The notes: generated by a model from the letters alone, not told the origin. 64,000 bases of DNA from Treponema sp. (GCA_018385415.1 JAHAZA010000092.1:1-64000); one strand, 5' to 3'; counted from the stretch's first letter, positions 7,836 to 16,987 are shown. Numbers and translations are program-made.

Positions 7836-9224
7836 ATGTTTTACCAGTTACCTACAAAACTTGCAGAAAAATATTCTCTCGATTTAATGAATGAACTTGA
7901 ATCAACAGATTTGATGTCAGGCTTTGAAGGAATGTTCGGCGTTCTTGTATGTAAAGAAAAAAATGAAGACGGATCGCTGAATGAAAAGGATATTGTACTT
8001 CGCTCTTTTTCAGGGCAGTTCAATGGTGTATGGAACCATGATGGTTTCGTACCAGCGCTTCTCAACCAGGAAGAATATGATAAAGTCGTTGCAGTTAATG
8101 ATAAAAAAATCCATGAGCTGACCGAAGTTCCAGAAAACGAAACTGCCGAAGAAAGAATCAGGCGTGACGAAAAACGAATTGCTCTTTGCAATGAATCTCT
8201 TGCACGAATTTATTCCCTTTATAATTTTACCTGTTTTGATAAAACTAAGAAAACTTTTTCTCATATTAAAGAATATCTTAATTATAATTCATCACATAAA
8301 GAGTTAAAACTATTTCCAACAGGCGTAGGTGACTGCTGTGCACCAAAACTTTTTAGCTTCGCATTTAGTAAAAACTTACAGCCCGTCAGTCTTGCAGAAT
8401 TTTATTGGGGAAAACCAAACACAAATTTTGAGCCTCGAAAATTCTATCCACCTTGTGATGCAAAATGCAGCTTGATTTTACCATCAATGCTAGGTCTTAA
8501 TATTCTGTATCGCGATGATGACATTATTGTAGTAAATAAACCAAGCGGGCTGCTTGCAGTTCCCGGCCGAGGACCTGATAAGCAGGACTGTATTGTAAAC
8601 AGAATCAAAAATTTATTTCCTGAGTGTATAGAACAGCCTTCTAGTCACAGGCTTGATATGGATACATCAGGCCTTCTTGTTCTTGGATTTACGACAGAAT
8701 CCCAACGTTCACTTTCGATTCAGTTTCAGAACGGCGAAGTTGAAAAAAAATATATTGCGGTTATCGACGGAGTGCTCGGTGTAAAATGTAATTTTGAAAA
8801 TCATGCTGCTGACAAGCTTTCGCCTAACGGTCTTGCAGATTTCAATCCAGAAATAACACCGGTTACAACTGAAGGACAAATTGAATTAAAGTTCAGACTT
8901 GATGTTGATAACAGACCACATCAGATTTATGATGAAGTAAACGGTAAAAATGGAATTACATTGTGGAAGAAACTTCGTATCTGGAAAATGAACGGGCGCA
9001 ATGTAACTTCAGTTGAATTTGAGCCTCAGACAGGAAGAACACATCAGCTTCGTCTTGCATCGGCAAGTAAACTTGGTTTTGGAATTCCGATTGTGGGTGA
9101 TAATCTTTATGGATCTCAGGATGAAGGGCAGCGGCTTTTGCTTCATTCCTCATACTTAAGTTTTAACCATCCAGTTACAGGAGAAAAGATGGAATTTTTC
9201 TGTGAACCGGATTTTAGATATTAA
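7836..9224 (+). CDS. RluA-family pseudouridine synthase with N-terminal extension
   Basis: A 462-residue protein. The C-terminal part (~210-462) is an RluA-type catalytic domain: ILYRDDDIIVVNKPSGLLAVPG, catalytic Asp in HRLDMDTSGLLVLGF, and FEPQTGRTHQLRLASAS. The first ~205 residues are an extension containing GVGDCCAPKLFSFAF and LAEFYWG, which I recall from long RluA proteins of marine gammaproteobacteria; its role is unknown. Target rRNA or tRNA site cannot be read from the sequence. The start is uncertain: ATG 7836 lacks a Shine-Dalgarno, and an in-frame TTG at 7827 lies in the T-run of the preceding terminator. Confidence 0.85.
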   Translation: MFYQLPTKLAEKYSLDLMNELESTDLMSGFEGMFGVLVCKEKNEDGSLNEKDIVLRSFSGQFNGVWNHDGFVPALLNQEEYDKVVAVNDKKIHELTEVPENETAEERIRRDEKRIALCNESLARIYSLYNFTCFDKTKKTFSHIKEYLNYNSSHKELKLFPTGVGDCCAPKLFSFAFSKNLQPVSLAEFYWGKPNTNFEPRKFYPPCDAKCSLILPSMLGLNILYRDDDIIVVNKPSGLLAVPGRGPDKQDCIVNRIKNLFPECIEQPSSHRLDMDTSGLLVLGFTTESQRSLSIQFQNGEVEKKYIAVIDGVLGVKCNFENHAADKLSPNGLADFNPEITPVTTEGQIELKFRLDVDNRPHQIYDEVNGKNGITLWKKLRIWKMNGRNVTSVEFEPQTGRTHQLRLASASKLGFGIPIVGDNLYGSQDEGQRLLLHSSYLSFNHPVTGEKMEFFCEPDFRY

Positions 9225-9386
9225 TGAGGCGTTTAATACTACTCATTCACTAGCACTGATGCAGTGTTTAACTTCGAATTTGCAAACGGCGAATCAATTT
9301 ATATGGAAACCGTGTTGAAGTTTTATCTTACTTCCTTCCTATATGGGGCCTGCATTACGTTCTTAAACTTACTGACATTAAAATTA

Positions 9387-10376
9387 CTAATTCATCAGTT
9401 TATTCAGAATCGGATCTTTCTGTCTCCAGTTTTTTACAACCTTCACCTGTAAATCAAGATCAATTCTATAATCAAAAATTTTTCTGAGTTCTTTAATGGA
9501 CTCAACGCGGATTGTTTTGATCATAGATGCACCTTTACCGATTACAATACCTTTCTGAGAATCCCGTTCGACACATAAAAAGGCCCGAACCCAAAGTTCC
9601 TTTCCACCTTTTTTAAATTCCATGTCAGAAATATCGACATAAAGGGCATGAGGAATTTCATCAGTAAGACGGTTGATTGCCTGACCGCGAACGACCTCAG
9701 CGATTCTGAACCCAACTTCCTGGTCAGTATAATATTCCTCTGGATAAAGATGAGGAGCTTCTGGTGCCAGGTCGTAAAGACTTTTGAGAACATCATTGAT
9801 TCCAATGTCGTTCTTTGCCGAAATGTTTACGATGCGGTCTTCAGGTATTTCAGGAAGTACTGCTCTGATGAACTTTCTCACATGCTCAGGTTTAGTTCCT
9901 GCAATATCAATTTTATTGATTGCGACTACAGTTTTTGAAGCATAAGGTTTGATAAGCTCCGCAGTCATCTGTTCTTCTTCGCCGATATCACGTGTTGCAT
10001 CGATTACGTAGAGGACACATTCTCCGGCTTCAAGCTGGTCTCTTGCCACCTGTTGAAGTTTTAGATTCAGTTTTTTTTCTGAAATGTGGTAGCCTGGTGT
10101 ATCAACGAAGACAAGCTGACCGAAAGAGGTGTTAACAATTCCTTTGATGGCGTTTCTTGTTGTCTGGGGAATTGGACTTACAATTGAAACTGGTTCACCG
10201 CTTGCAGTGTTGAGGAATGTGGATTTTCCGCTTGAAGGTCGTCCGATGATTGCAACAAGGGCAGTTTTAGGACCTGCAGGTTCGTAATTGTTGTTTTCGT
10301 ATTCATCTGTAAAGTGTTCTCTTGGAACTGCGTCAGCAAATTCACTGATATCAAAATGTTCGAGTTCTTTTTCCAT
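9387..10376 (-). CDS. era: GTPase Era
   Basis: A 329-residue ribosome-assembly GTPase binding the 3' end of 16S rRNA. It has G1 GRPSSGKST, G3 DTPGYH, G4 NKID and a C-terminal KH domain with VIGKGASMIKTIR. An extra ~40 acidic residues precede G1. G1 has SS where most Era proteins have NV, but the P-loop GKST is intact. The start has no Shine-Dalgarno, while a -10 TATAAT ends 7 nt before the ATG, so the mRNA is probably leaderless. It diverges from the FGE-like lipoprotein, sharing overlapping -35 boxes. Confidence 0.93.
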   Translation of the reverse strand: MEKELEHFDISEFADAVPREHFTDEYENNNYEPAGPKTALVAIIGRPSSGKSTFLNTASGEPVSIVSPIPQTTRNAIKGIVNTSFGQLVFVDTPGYHISEKKLNLKLQQVARDQLEAGECVLYVIDATRDIGEEEQMTAELIKPYASKTVVAINKIDIAGTKPEHVRKFIRAVLPEIPEDRIVNISAKNDIGINDVLKSLYDLAPEAPHLYPEEYYTDQEVGFRIAEVVRGQAINRLTDEIPHALYVDISDMEFKKGGKELWVRAFLCVERDSQKGIVIGKGASMIKTIRVESIKELRKIFDYRIDLDLQVKVVKNWRQKDPILNKLMN

Positions 10377-10434
10377 ATGTAGTATTATATAGAAAAAATA
10401 ATTTTTGACAAAGTTTAAAAGTCGGGTTTATAAT
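10377..10434. promoter_or_regulatory. back-to-back promoters of era and the FGE-like lipoprotein
   Basis: Minus strand: TTGTCA (10411-10406), a 16-nt spacer and TATAAT (10389-10384) for era. Plus strand: TTGACA (10405-10410), an 18-nt spacer and TATAAT (10429-10434) for the gene at 10484. The two -35 hexamers overlap by five bases on opposite strands, so both promoters cannot be held by polymerase at once. Confidence 0.75.
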
Positions 10435-10483
10435 TATTTATTCGCAAGAAAATTAAATCAATACATTTTAATGAGGAAATCAG

Positions 10484-11419
10484 ATGAAAAAAGCATCTAA
10501 GTTAGTTATTGCCACATTAATGGCATCAGTTACTCTTTTTGCAAGTTGTGGTAAAGGAAAAGAAGTTGTTGAAAAGTATGACATGTTAAAGGTTAAGGGA
10601 GGAAGTCTCCCTCAAGAATTTATAGAACTTTTAGGTGTGGATAATGATTTCGATGAGAATCCTGATCTTAAATTTACAGTAAGTGACTTTTTCATTTCAA
10701 AATATGAAGTAACACAGCAGTTTTATCAGGAAGTTATGGAAAGCGATCTTGATGTTAATGCAAATCCTGCTTACTTTAAGGAAAATCCTGTAAGTGAAGA
10801 AGAACAGGGACTTCGTCCTGTAGAAAGAATTTCATGGTATGACTGTTTATATTTCTGTAATAAGTTAAGTGAAAAAGAAGGTCTTGAACCAGTTTACACA
10901 ATTGAAGATATTCAGCGTTATTCAAAAGATAAAGCCATCAAGAGTGCTAAAGTTTCTGCGGATTTTACAAAAAACGGATATCGTCTTCCAACATACGCTG
11001 AATGGGCTTATGCAGCCATTGGTGGAGTAAAATCTACTGGTTTGTACAAATACAGTGGAAGTGATGACATTTCAACTATTGCATGGCATGTAAATAATTC
11101 AGGAGAAAAAACTCATCAGGTTGGTTTGAAAGAGCCTAACGAATTAGGCTTGTACGATATGACAGGTAACGTAGCTGAATGGCTTTGGGATTATCTGTGG
11201 GATGAGGAAGGATACGACAATAAGGAATATGTAAACTTTACAGGTCCAGAAACAGGTCGTTATAGATTCATTATGGGTGGATGTTTTATTGATTATTCAT
11301 CTGGTGCAGAATTCCCATACGAAATTTATGATTCAATCGGTGGTATTCAGGGATTGCGTTATTACAATACTGGATTCCGCCTTGCAAGAAATGCATCATC
11401 AAATAAGAAAAAGAAATAA
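10484..11419 (+). CDS. FGE-sulfatase (SUMF1-like) domain lipoprotein, copy 1
   Basis: A 311-residue protein with signal peptide and lipobox LFASC (Cys22), so lipid-anchored outside the cytoplasm. The rest is a formylglycine-generating-enzyme-like fold: FFISKYEVTQQFYQEVM, RPVERISWYDCLYFCNKLSE, NGYRLPTYAEWAYAA, LGLYDMTGNVAEW and a C-terminal GFRLAR. Many such proteins in Treponema and Bacteroides have no formylglycine activity; the paired Cys near the C-terminus used by true FGE is not seen, so function is unknown. GAGGAAAT precedes the ATG. A very similar copy follows at 11446-12366. Confidence 0.85.
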   Translation: MKKASKLVIATLMASVTLFASCGKGKEVVEKYDMLKVKGGSLPQEFIELLGVDNDFDENPDLKFTVSDFFISKYEVTQQFYQEVMESDLDVNANPAYFKENPVSEEEQGLRPVERISWYDCLYFCNKLSEKEGLEPVYTIEDIQRYSKDKAIKSAKVSADFTKNGYRLPTYAEWAYAAIGGVKSTGLYKYSGSDDISTIAWHVNNSGEKTHQVGLKEPNELGLYDMTGNVAEWLWDYLWDEEGYDNKEYVNFTGPETGRYRFIMGGCFIDYSSGAEFPYEIYDSIGGIQGLRYYNTGFRLARNASSNKKKK

Positions 11420-11445
11420 TAACATCCATAATCGGAGAGACAAAA

Positions 11446-12366
11446 ACGAAAGCAGTAAAAAAGTTTATGTTGCTGGGTGCTGTATCAATTATGGTGCTCA
11501 GTTTAACAAGTTGTAAAAAAGATAAATATGGAATGGTAAAAATTAAAGGCGGGGAATTGTCTCAGCCTTTAATTGAATTACTTGCCCTGAAAATTGATAA
11601 TCCTCGAGAAGATGCAACAGAAGAGTCACCTGTGTTTTCAATAGAAGTTTCTGACTTCTATATTTCAAAATATGAAGTGACTCAGGAATTGTATCAAAAA
11701 GTAATGTCTGGTATTCCAGATGCAAATCCTACACCCTCTTATTTTAATGATTCACCAGCAGAAGGTGAGCAACAGCTGAAACGTCCGGTAGAACGAATTA
11801 CCTGGTACGATGCCATAAGTTTTTGTAATAAGCTTAGTGAATTAGAAGGCCTTACACCCGTTTATAAAATTTCAGATGTTTTAAGATATTCAAAGGATAA
11901 TGCAATCAAGCATGCAACTGTAACTGCAGATTATTCTAGAAATGGTTACAGGCTTCCAACACATGCAGAATGGCTTTATGCCGCTAATGGTGGAGAAAAA
12001 TCAAAGGCAGAATATAAATACAGTGGATCAAATGAACTTGCAGATTATGCATGGGCAGATGATAATGCTGAAGATATGACACATCAGGTTGGACTTAAAA
12101 AGCCTAATGAACTTGGACTTTATGATATGACAGGAAACGTAGCAGAATGGTGCTACGATAATATATGGAACGAAAAATTTGAATATCGTCCATATGTTGA
12201 TTACCAGGGACCAAAAGATGGTGTAGTAAAAATCATAAAAGGTGGTTCCTTCGTTTACCTTGCAGCAGGAACTTTTTTTGCTTACGAAAATAGTAATCAG
12301 GTAAATGGAAGACAAAGTCTGCGTTATTACAATGTTGGTTTTAGAATTGCAAGAAATGTAGAATAA
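11446..12366 (+). CDS. FGE-sulfatase (SUMF1-like) domain lipoprotein, copy 2, apparent ACG start
   Basis: Tandem paralog of the preceding gene with the same blocks (FYISKYEVTQELYQKVM, RPVERITWYDAISFCNKLSE, NGYRLPTHAEWLYAA, LGLYDMTGNVAEW, GFRIAR). The lipobox is LSLTSC. The first in-frame ATG is at 11467, but it has no Shine-Dalgarno and would remove the basic N-region of the signal peptide. An ACG at 11446 lies 8 nt after GGAG (11434-11437) and adds KAVKKF, giving a normal signal peptide. I therefore place the start at ACG (306 residues), with ATG 11467 (299 residues) as the alternative. Extracytoplasmic, function unknown. Confidence 0.75.
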   Translation, partial: TKAVKKFMLLGAVSIMVLSLTSCKKDKYGMVKIKGGELSQPLIELLALKIDNPREDATEESPVFSIEVSDFYISKYEVTQELYQKVMSGIPDANPTPSYFNDSPAEGEQQLKRPVERITWYDAISFCNKLSELEGLTPVYKISDVLRYSKDNAIKHATVTADYSRNGYRLPTHAEWLYAANGGEKSKAEYKYSGSNELADYAWADDNAEDMTHQVGLKKPNELGLYDMTGNVAEWCYDNIWNEKFEYRPYVDYQGPKDGVVKIIKGGSFVYLAAGTFFAYENSNQVNGRQSLRYYNVGFRIARNVE

Positions 12367-12396
12367 AAAAAAATAAAAAGTAAAGTGAAGTAAAAA

Positions 12397-13128
12397 ATGG
12401 AAACAATACAGAATTTAGTTGAATACTATGATGAACTCTTTCCTGTAACACAGGCTCAGTATGATTTTTATACCGGGTTGATGGAGGAATTTCAAAAGCC
12501 TGTAAAGTTTCTCACAATTGGTTGTGGAACAGGTGTAATGGAAAATTATCTTGCCAAGCAAATGACAGATGTTACAGGACTTGAAACAATAAAAGATCTT
12601 CTTGAATCTGCAACACGCAAACACAGAACTCAGTTGATGTCATTGAGATTTTTCAAAATGTCTACAATTGAAATGGTTCGCTTTCTTGGGAAAAATTTTT
12701 ATAATGTAATTTCATGTCTTAATGACAGAATTATTTTTATTCATGATAAAATTTTATTAAGAAAATTTTTCTTTGATTGTAAGCAGCTTCTTGCAAAAGA
12801 TGGAAAAATTATTCTTCAGCTTTCAAATTATAATTTGTACAAAAATAAATCTTCATCTGTTATGCCAGAAATATCAAGTGTAAGAGTTTCTCTTTCAAGT
12901 AAGCTGGAATATGTAAATGATGAAGAGTATGCATTTTCCAGAAATATAAAAACTGGCAGTGGTAAAATTCTGCCGGTTTATCAAAAAGCTTCTGTATATC
13001 CGATTGTTCCATGGGAAATTGAGGACTTTGCAAAAGAAGCAGGATTTACTTCAATTGAATACTTTGCTGATTTTGAAAAAAATCTTTTTACACCTCAAAG
13101 TCCTTCAATGGTAGTTGTAATTAAATAA
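12397..13128 (+). CDS. class I SAM-dependent methyltransferase-like protein
   Basis: A 243-residue protein. Residues ~33-60 carry a SAM-binding motif I (FLTIGCGTGVMENYLAK) and an acidic end of strand 2 (GLE). Later parts (NVISCLNDRIIF, KQLLAKDGKIILQLSNYN) match the methyltransferase fold. The substrate is not recognisable. It starts 30 nt after the FGE-like genes and may be co-transcribed, with only a weak GTGAAG upstream. It ends directly against the stop of ftsK on the other strand. Confidence 0.7.
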   Translation: METIQNLVEYYDELFPVTQAQYDFYTGLMEEFQKPVKFLTIGCGTGVMENYLAKQMTDVTGLETIKDLLESATRKHRTQLMSLRFFKMSTIEMVRFLGKNFYNVISCLNDRIIFIHDKILLRKFFFDCKQLLAKDGKIILQLSNYNLYKNKSSSVMPEISSVRVSLSSKLEYVNDEEYAFSRNIKTGSGKILPVYQKASVYPIVPWEIEDFAKEAGFTSIEYFADFEKNLFTPQSPSMVVVIK

Positions 13129-15768
13129 TTAAACAGCATGAATAATTTCACGTGGTTTACTACCATTTGCAGGTCCGATGATTCCACGAGCTTCCATGTC
13201 TTCAATTAAGCGTGCTGCGCGGTTGTAGCCGATTGAAAGTCGACGCTGTAAGTATGATGCAGAAGCTTTGCCTGCCTGCATAACGATTTCAAGAGCTTTA
13301 TTATAAAGAGGGTCTTCTCCACCACCAAAAAGTCCTGGATCGGACATTTCATCGTCTTCTGTTTCAACAAAGATTTCCTCATCGATATACTCTGGTTCAC
13401 CATAGCCTTTTACATATTCAACTACATTTTCAACTTCCTGATCGCTGACAAATGTTCCCTGAATACGAACAGGGAATGGATCAGTTGCGCTGGCATAAAG
13501 CATATCACCACGGCCGAGAAGTTTTTCAGCTCCAACCTGATCAATGATGATGCGGCTATCCATTTTTGAAGCAACCATAAATGCAATACGTGTAGGAATG
13601 TTGGCTTTAATCAAACCAGTGATTACATCAATAGAAGGTCGCTGTGTTGCAAGTACAAGATGAATTCCGACAGCACGGCTCATGGCACAAAGACGTGCAA
13701 TTGTTGATTCAAGCTCTTTTCCTGTTGTTGCCATAAGGTCAGCAAATTCATCGATAATGACCACAATGTAAGGCAGTTTTTCTGTTGCAATGTGACGTTC
13801 TTCAACACGTTTGTTGTAGTTGATGATATCACGAACTCCAAGACCATCAAGCAGGGCATAACGACGTTCCATTTCGCACAGACAATACTGTAATGACTGG
13901 AGCGCTTTTTTAGGCTCTGTAATTACAGGAGTCAAAAGGTGAGGAATGTCGTTGTAAAGCTTAAGTTCTACGATTTTTGGATCTACAAGAATCATCTTTA
14001 CTTCCTGTGGGGATCTCTTATATAAGATTGAAAGAATGATACTGTTTACACAAACTGACTTTCCAGAACCTGTGGAACCTGCAATCAAAAGATGAGGAGT
14101 TTTTGCAATATCAAGAAGTTGTGCTTCACCCTGAATGTCTTTACCAAGAACTACAGGTACAGCCATTTTCTTGTATTCAGGGAGATTTTGTTCAATCAAT
14201 TCACGGAATGTAACTGTTGCACGGTTTGCATTTGGAACTTCGATACCAACGGCGCGTTTTCCAGGAATTGGTGCTACGATGCGGACAGAGCTTGCTGCAA
14301 GGCGAAGGGCAATGTTGTCCTGCAATGCAACAATCTTGCTGAGTTTAACGCCAGGCGCCGGTAAAATTTCAAACATTGTGACAACAGGCCCTTTTCTGAT
14401 TCCTGTTACTTCTGCTTCAATTTTAAATTCCTTAAGTGTTTCTTTTAAGAAGTTTGCAGCTTCATTTGTTTTTTCGTCAATAATCCAGTACTTCTGATCT
14501 TCAAACTGATTAAGTAATCCATCAGTAGGAATTTTGTAAGGACCGCGTCGTTTTGTAATTGTAGATTTTTTTTCTTCACGGATTTTTGCTTCAGCTTCTT
14601 TTACAGACACTGTAGGTTTTTCAACATCAGTTGTATCAGGTTCGATAACAGGTTCATTAAAATCAGTGTCTTCTTCTAATTCCTGCCAGTTCTGGCTTTC
14701 TTCTAATTCCTTTTCGAACTGTTCATCAGGAGATGTTTCATCTTCATCGATTTCTGGTTCTGAAAAATCAATTGAATCAGATTCGGTTCCTTCGATTTTT
14801 TCATTTATGTCTTTGTCCATCTGTGAGAATACATCAGAAATTCCATCTTGTGTCTGTTCCAGATCAGTTTCAACAACATCACTTTCATCATTCATTTCAA
14901 TTGCATCATAATCAGGAATTTCAACTTCAATATCATCATCATTGTAATTATAGTCAGATTCAGAAACATCATAATCATCATATTCTGCTTCATTATCGAT
15001 TGAGTTCTGGTTTTGTCGTTCTTCGTAAATTATTTCTGATTCTTCCTGTTCATCATAACCTTCAAATGTATCAGGAACAGTTTCTTCGATGACCTGTGGA
15101 GCTTCTTCGGTTAAAGAGAAGTCGGAATTTTTATCGTATAACGGAACGTCATCAAAAGCATGAATGTATTGCGAATTCATTTCTGAGTCATCAATTGAAT
15201 TATCTGAATTGTCGCTGTTCATGATTTTGTTATAAGCATCATCTTCTTGTGCTGAAGAACTTCCATATAGAATGTCATCAGAATCTTCTTTCATCGCTTC
15301 TTTACGAAGCTGATTTTTCATGCGGCGATTGAAAGCAACTCGTTCTGCGATAATTCCTGATAAAAGAAATTCAATTCCCATAATGAGAAGGGTAATGATG
15401 ATTGTAAAAATTAATTTCAGAATTCCCATTCCACCTGTAAGATGCTGTGTGGAATTGCGGTAAATGTGTTCACTTGCAACTGCTGTAAAAAATGGAATAA
15501 GACTAAAACTGATGTAAATACATTTTTTGAATGTAATCTGGAGAATAAGACAGAAAATTGAAACAGTAAAAAAGAAAAGAGGAATTAAAATACTGCAAAG
15601 TCCATAACTGTCTTTTATAAGACGACCGTTCCAGGCAATAAAGCCAGCAAGGCCTGTCAAATTCTGATTGTTATCAAACAATGCGAATATTAAGCCAAAT
15701 GAGAAGAATATAGCCAGTAAAAAGAACACGATTCCTGCAATAATCTGGACTACTCTGTATTTTTTCAT
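13129..15768 (-). CDS. ftsK: DNA translocase FtsK/SpoIIIE
   Basis: An 879-residue septal DNA pump that clears chromosome ends and aids dimer resolution. The N-terminus has about four membrane helices within the first ~150 residues. A long, very acidic linker (~165-400, rich in Asp, Glu and Ser) follows. The motor has Walker A IAGSTGSGKSVCVNSII and Walker B IVVIIDEFADLM. The C-terminal gamma winged helix (last ~65 residues, SYLQRRLSIGYNRAARLIEDME) reads KOPS-type DNA sites. I start at ATG 15768, preceded by AGGGGAAAG, rather than five codons upstream. It converges with the methyltransferase gene with no gap between the stop codons and no visible terminator. Confidence 0.95.
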   Translation of the reverse strand: MKKYRVVQIIAGIVFFLLAIFFSFGLIFALFDNNQNLTGLAGFIAWNGRLIKDSYGLCSILIPLFFFTVSIFCLILQITFKKCIYISFSLIPFFTAVASEHIYRNSTQHLTGGMGILKLIFTIIITLLIMGIEFLLSGIIAERVAFNRRMKNQLRKEAMKEDSDDILYGSSSAQEDDAYNKIMNSDNSDNSIDDSEMNSQYIHAFDDVPLYDKNSDFSLTEEAPQVIEETVPDTFEGYDEQEESEIIYEERQNQNSIDNEAEYDDYDVSESDYNYNDDDIEVEIPDYDAIEMNDESDVVETDLEQTQDGISDVFSQMDKDINEKIEGTESDSIDFSEPEIDEDETSPDEQFEKELEESQNWQELEEDTDFNEPVIEPDTTDVEKPTVSVKEAEAKIREEKKSTITKRRGPYKIPTDGLLNQFEDQKYWIIDEKTNEAANFLKETLKEFKIEAEVTGIRKGPVVTMFEILPAPGVKLSKIVALQDNIALRLAASSVRIVAPIPGKRAVGIEVPNANRATVTFRELIEQNLPEYKKMAVPVVLGKDIQGEAQLLDIAKTPHLLIAGSTGSGKSVCVNSIILSILYKRSPQEVKMILVDPKIVELKLYNDIPHLLTPVITEPKKALQSLQYCLCEMERRYALLDGLGVRDIINYNKRVEERHIATEKLPYIVVIIDEFADLMATTGKELESTIARLCAMSRAVGIHLVLATQRPSIDVITGLIKANIPTRIAFMVASKMDSRIIIDQVGAEKLLGRGDMLYASATDPFPVRIQGTFVSDQEVENVVEYVKGYGEPEYIDEEIFVETEDDEMSDPGLFGGGEDPLYNKALEIVMQAGKASASYLQRRLSIGYNRAARLIEDMEARGIIGPANGSKPREIIHAV

Positions 15769-15866
15769 TACTTTCCCCTGCAATATTTTTAATTTAAAAT
15801 CTTTTGTACTCTATATTATCGGTGAAAAAAATTAGTGAGTTTACGTTTTTTGAAAAATTAAAAATC

Positions 15867-15904
15867 TTGTGTTTTAGTATTTTTTTGATATAATTTTACA
15901 TATG
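15867..15904 (+). promoter_or_regulatory. pfkA promoter, leaderless start
   Basis: TTGTGT (15867-15872), a 16-nt spacer and TATAAT (15889-15894) are followed after 7 nt by the ATG at 15902. No Shine-Dalgarno exists. Transcription is expected at the base before the ATG. Confidence 0.75.
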
Positions 15905-16987
15905 AAGAATTCAAAGGTAAAAACAGTTGGTATTTTAACTTCTGGTGGTGACGCACCAGGTTTAAATTCTGCTATTCGTGGACTCTGTGAAGCAGGAATG
16001 AATTGCTACAATATGAAATTTGTAGGGATTCTGAATGGATATAAAGGCTTTGAAGCAGGTCAGTGTATTTCAATAGAAAAAGAAACTTTGCCACAATTAT
16101 TGACCCTTGGAGGAACATTTCTTGGATCAACAAGAGAAAAACCTTTTAAGAATAAAGAAAAGGATTCTAAGACCGGGCTTTCTGCTGTGGATTCCATAAA
16201 AAAATATTACAAAAAATGGAAGCTTGATGCACTTGTAGTTTTAGGTGGCAACGGAAGTAATACTACAGCCGGGCTTCTTTCTCAGGAAGGATTGAATGTA
16301 ATCGGTCTTCCTAAAACAATCGATAATGATATCGTTCATACAAATTATTCTTTTGGATTCCAAACTGCTGTAAGTATTGCATCTGATGCAATTTCAATGA
16401 TTCATACAACTGCTTCAAGTCATAGTCGTGTAATGGTTGTAGAAGTAATGGGACATAAAGCCGGATGGATTGGATTACATTCTGGAATTGCCTCTGGTGC
16501 AGATGTAATTTTGCTTCCTGAAATTCCTTATGACAAGAAATCTGTTGCAAAGAAAATTTTAGAAAATCATAAGGCCGGAAAAAAATATTCAATAGTAGTT
16601 GTATCTGAAGGTGCAATGAATAAAGAAGAAGCTCAGCTTGACAAGAAAGCATTTAAGAAAGAAAGAGCTTCAATGCCTTGTTCAATGGGTGAAAGAGTTG
16701 CAAAGGAAATCGAAGAACTTACCGGACTTGAAACTCGATGTACAGTGCTGGGGCACTTGCAGCGTGCAGGTGAACCATTACCTTATGATCGAGTGATGGC
16801 AACATTATTTGGTGCATCTTGTGCAGATTATCTTGCAAGAGGCGATTTTGGTAAAATACTTGTCTGGCAGAATGATCAGATTGTAGGTATTCCATTGCTT
16901 GATGTTGCAAGTCAAGTTAAGAATGTAGGTTTGGATGAACCATTGGTAAAAGCTGCTAAAAGTGTAGGAATCTGTTTTGGAGACTAG
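15902..16987 (+). CDS. pfkA: 6-phosphofructokinase
   Basis: A 361-residue glycolytic kinase phosphorylating fructose-6-P. Signatures: GILTSGGDAPGLNSAIRG (nucleotide loop), LGGTFLGSTRE, GLPKTIDNDI with the catalytic Asp and a Lys at the E. coli 124 position, SHSRVMVVEVMGHKAGW and ILLPEIPYD. The GGDGS motif of E. coli is GGNGS here (115-119): Gly at position 104 with Lys at 124 fits ATP-type enzymes of the mixed clade rather than the PPi-type GGDD, but Asp103 is replaced by Asn. The next gene overlaps its last 11 nt, so the two are translationally linked. The promoter implies a leaderless mRNA. Confidence 0.9.
   Translation: MKNSKVKTVGILTSGGDAPGLNSAIRGLCEAGMNCYNMKFVGILNGYKGFEAGQCISIEKETLPQLLTLGGTFLGSTREKPFKNKEKDSKTGLSAVDSIKKYYKKWKLDALVVLGGNGSNTTAGLLSQEGLNVIGLPKTIDNDIVHTNYSFGFQTAVSIASDAISMIHTTASSHSRVMVVEVMGHKAGWIGLHSGIASGADVILLPEIPYDKKSVAKKILENHKAGKKYSIVVVSEGAMNKEEAQLDKKAFKKERASMPCSMGERVAKEIEELTGLETRCTVLGHLQRAGEPLPYDRVMATLFGASCADYLARGDFGKILVWQNDQIVGIPLLDVASQVKNVGLDEPLVKAAKSVGICFGD

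Noticed and set aside
9264..9452. 62-codon ORF between the RluA gene and era
   Set aside because: It overlaps the end of era on the other strand, has no ribosome site and no recognisable product.
15902..16987. Pyrophosphate-dependent PFK
   Set aside because: Gly rather than Asp is found at the position equal to E. coli 104, which favours ATP, although Lys124 leaves some doubt.
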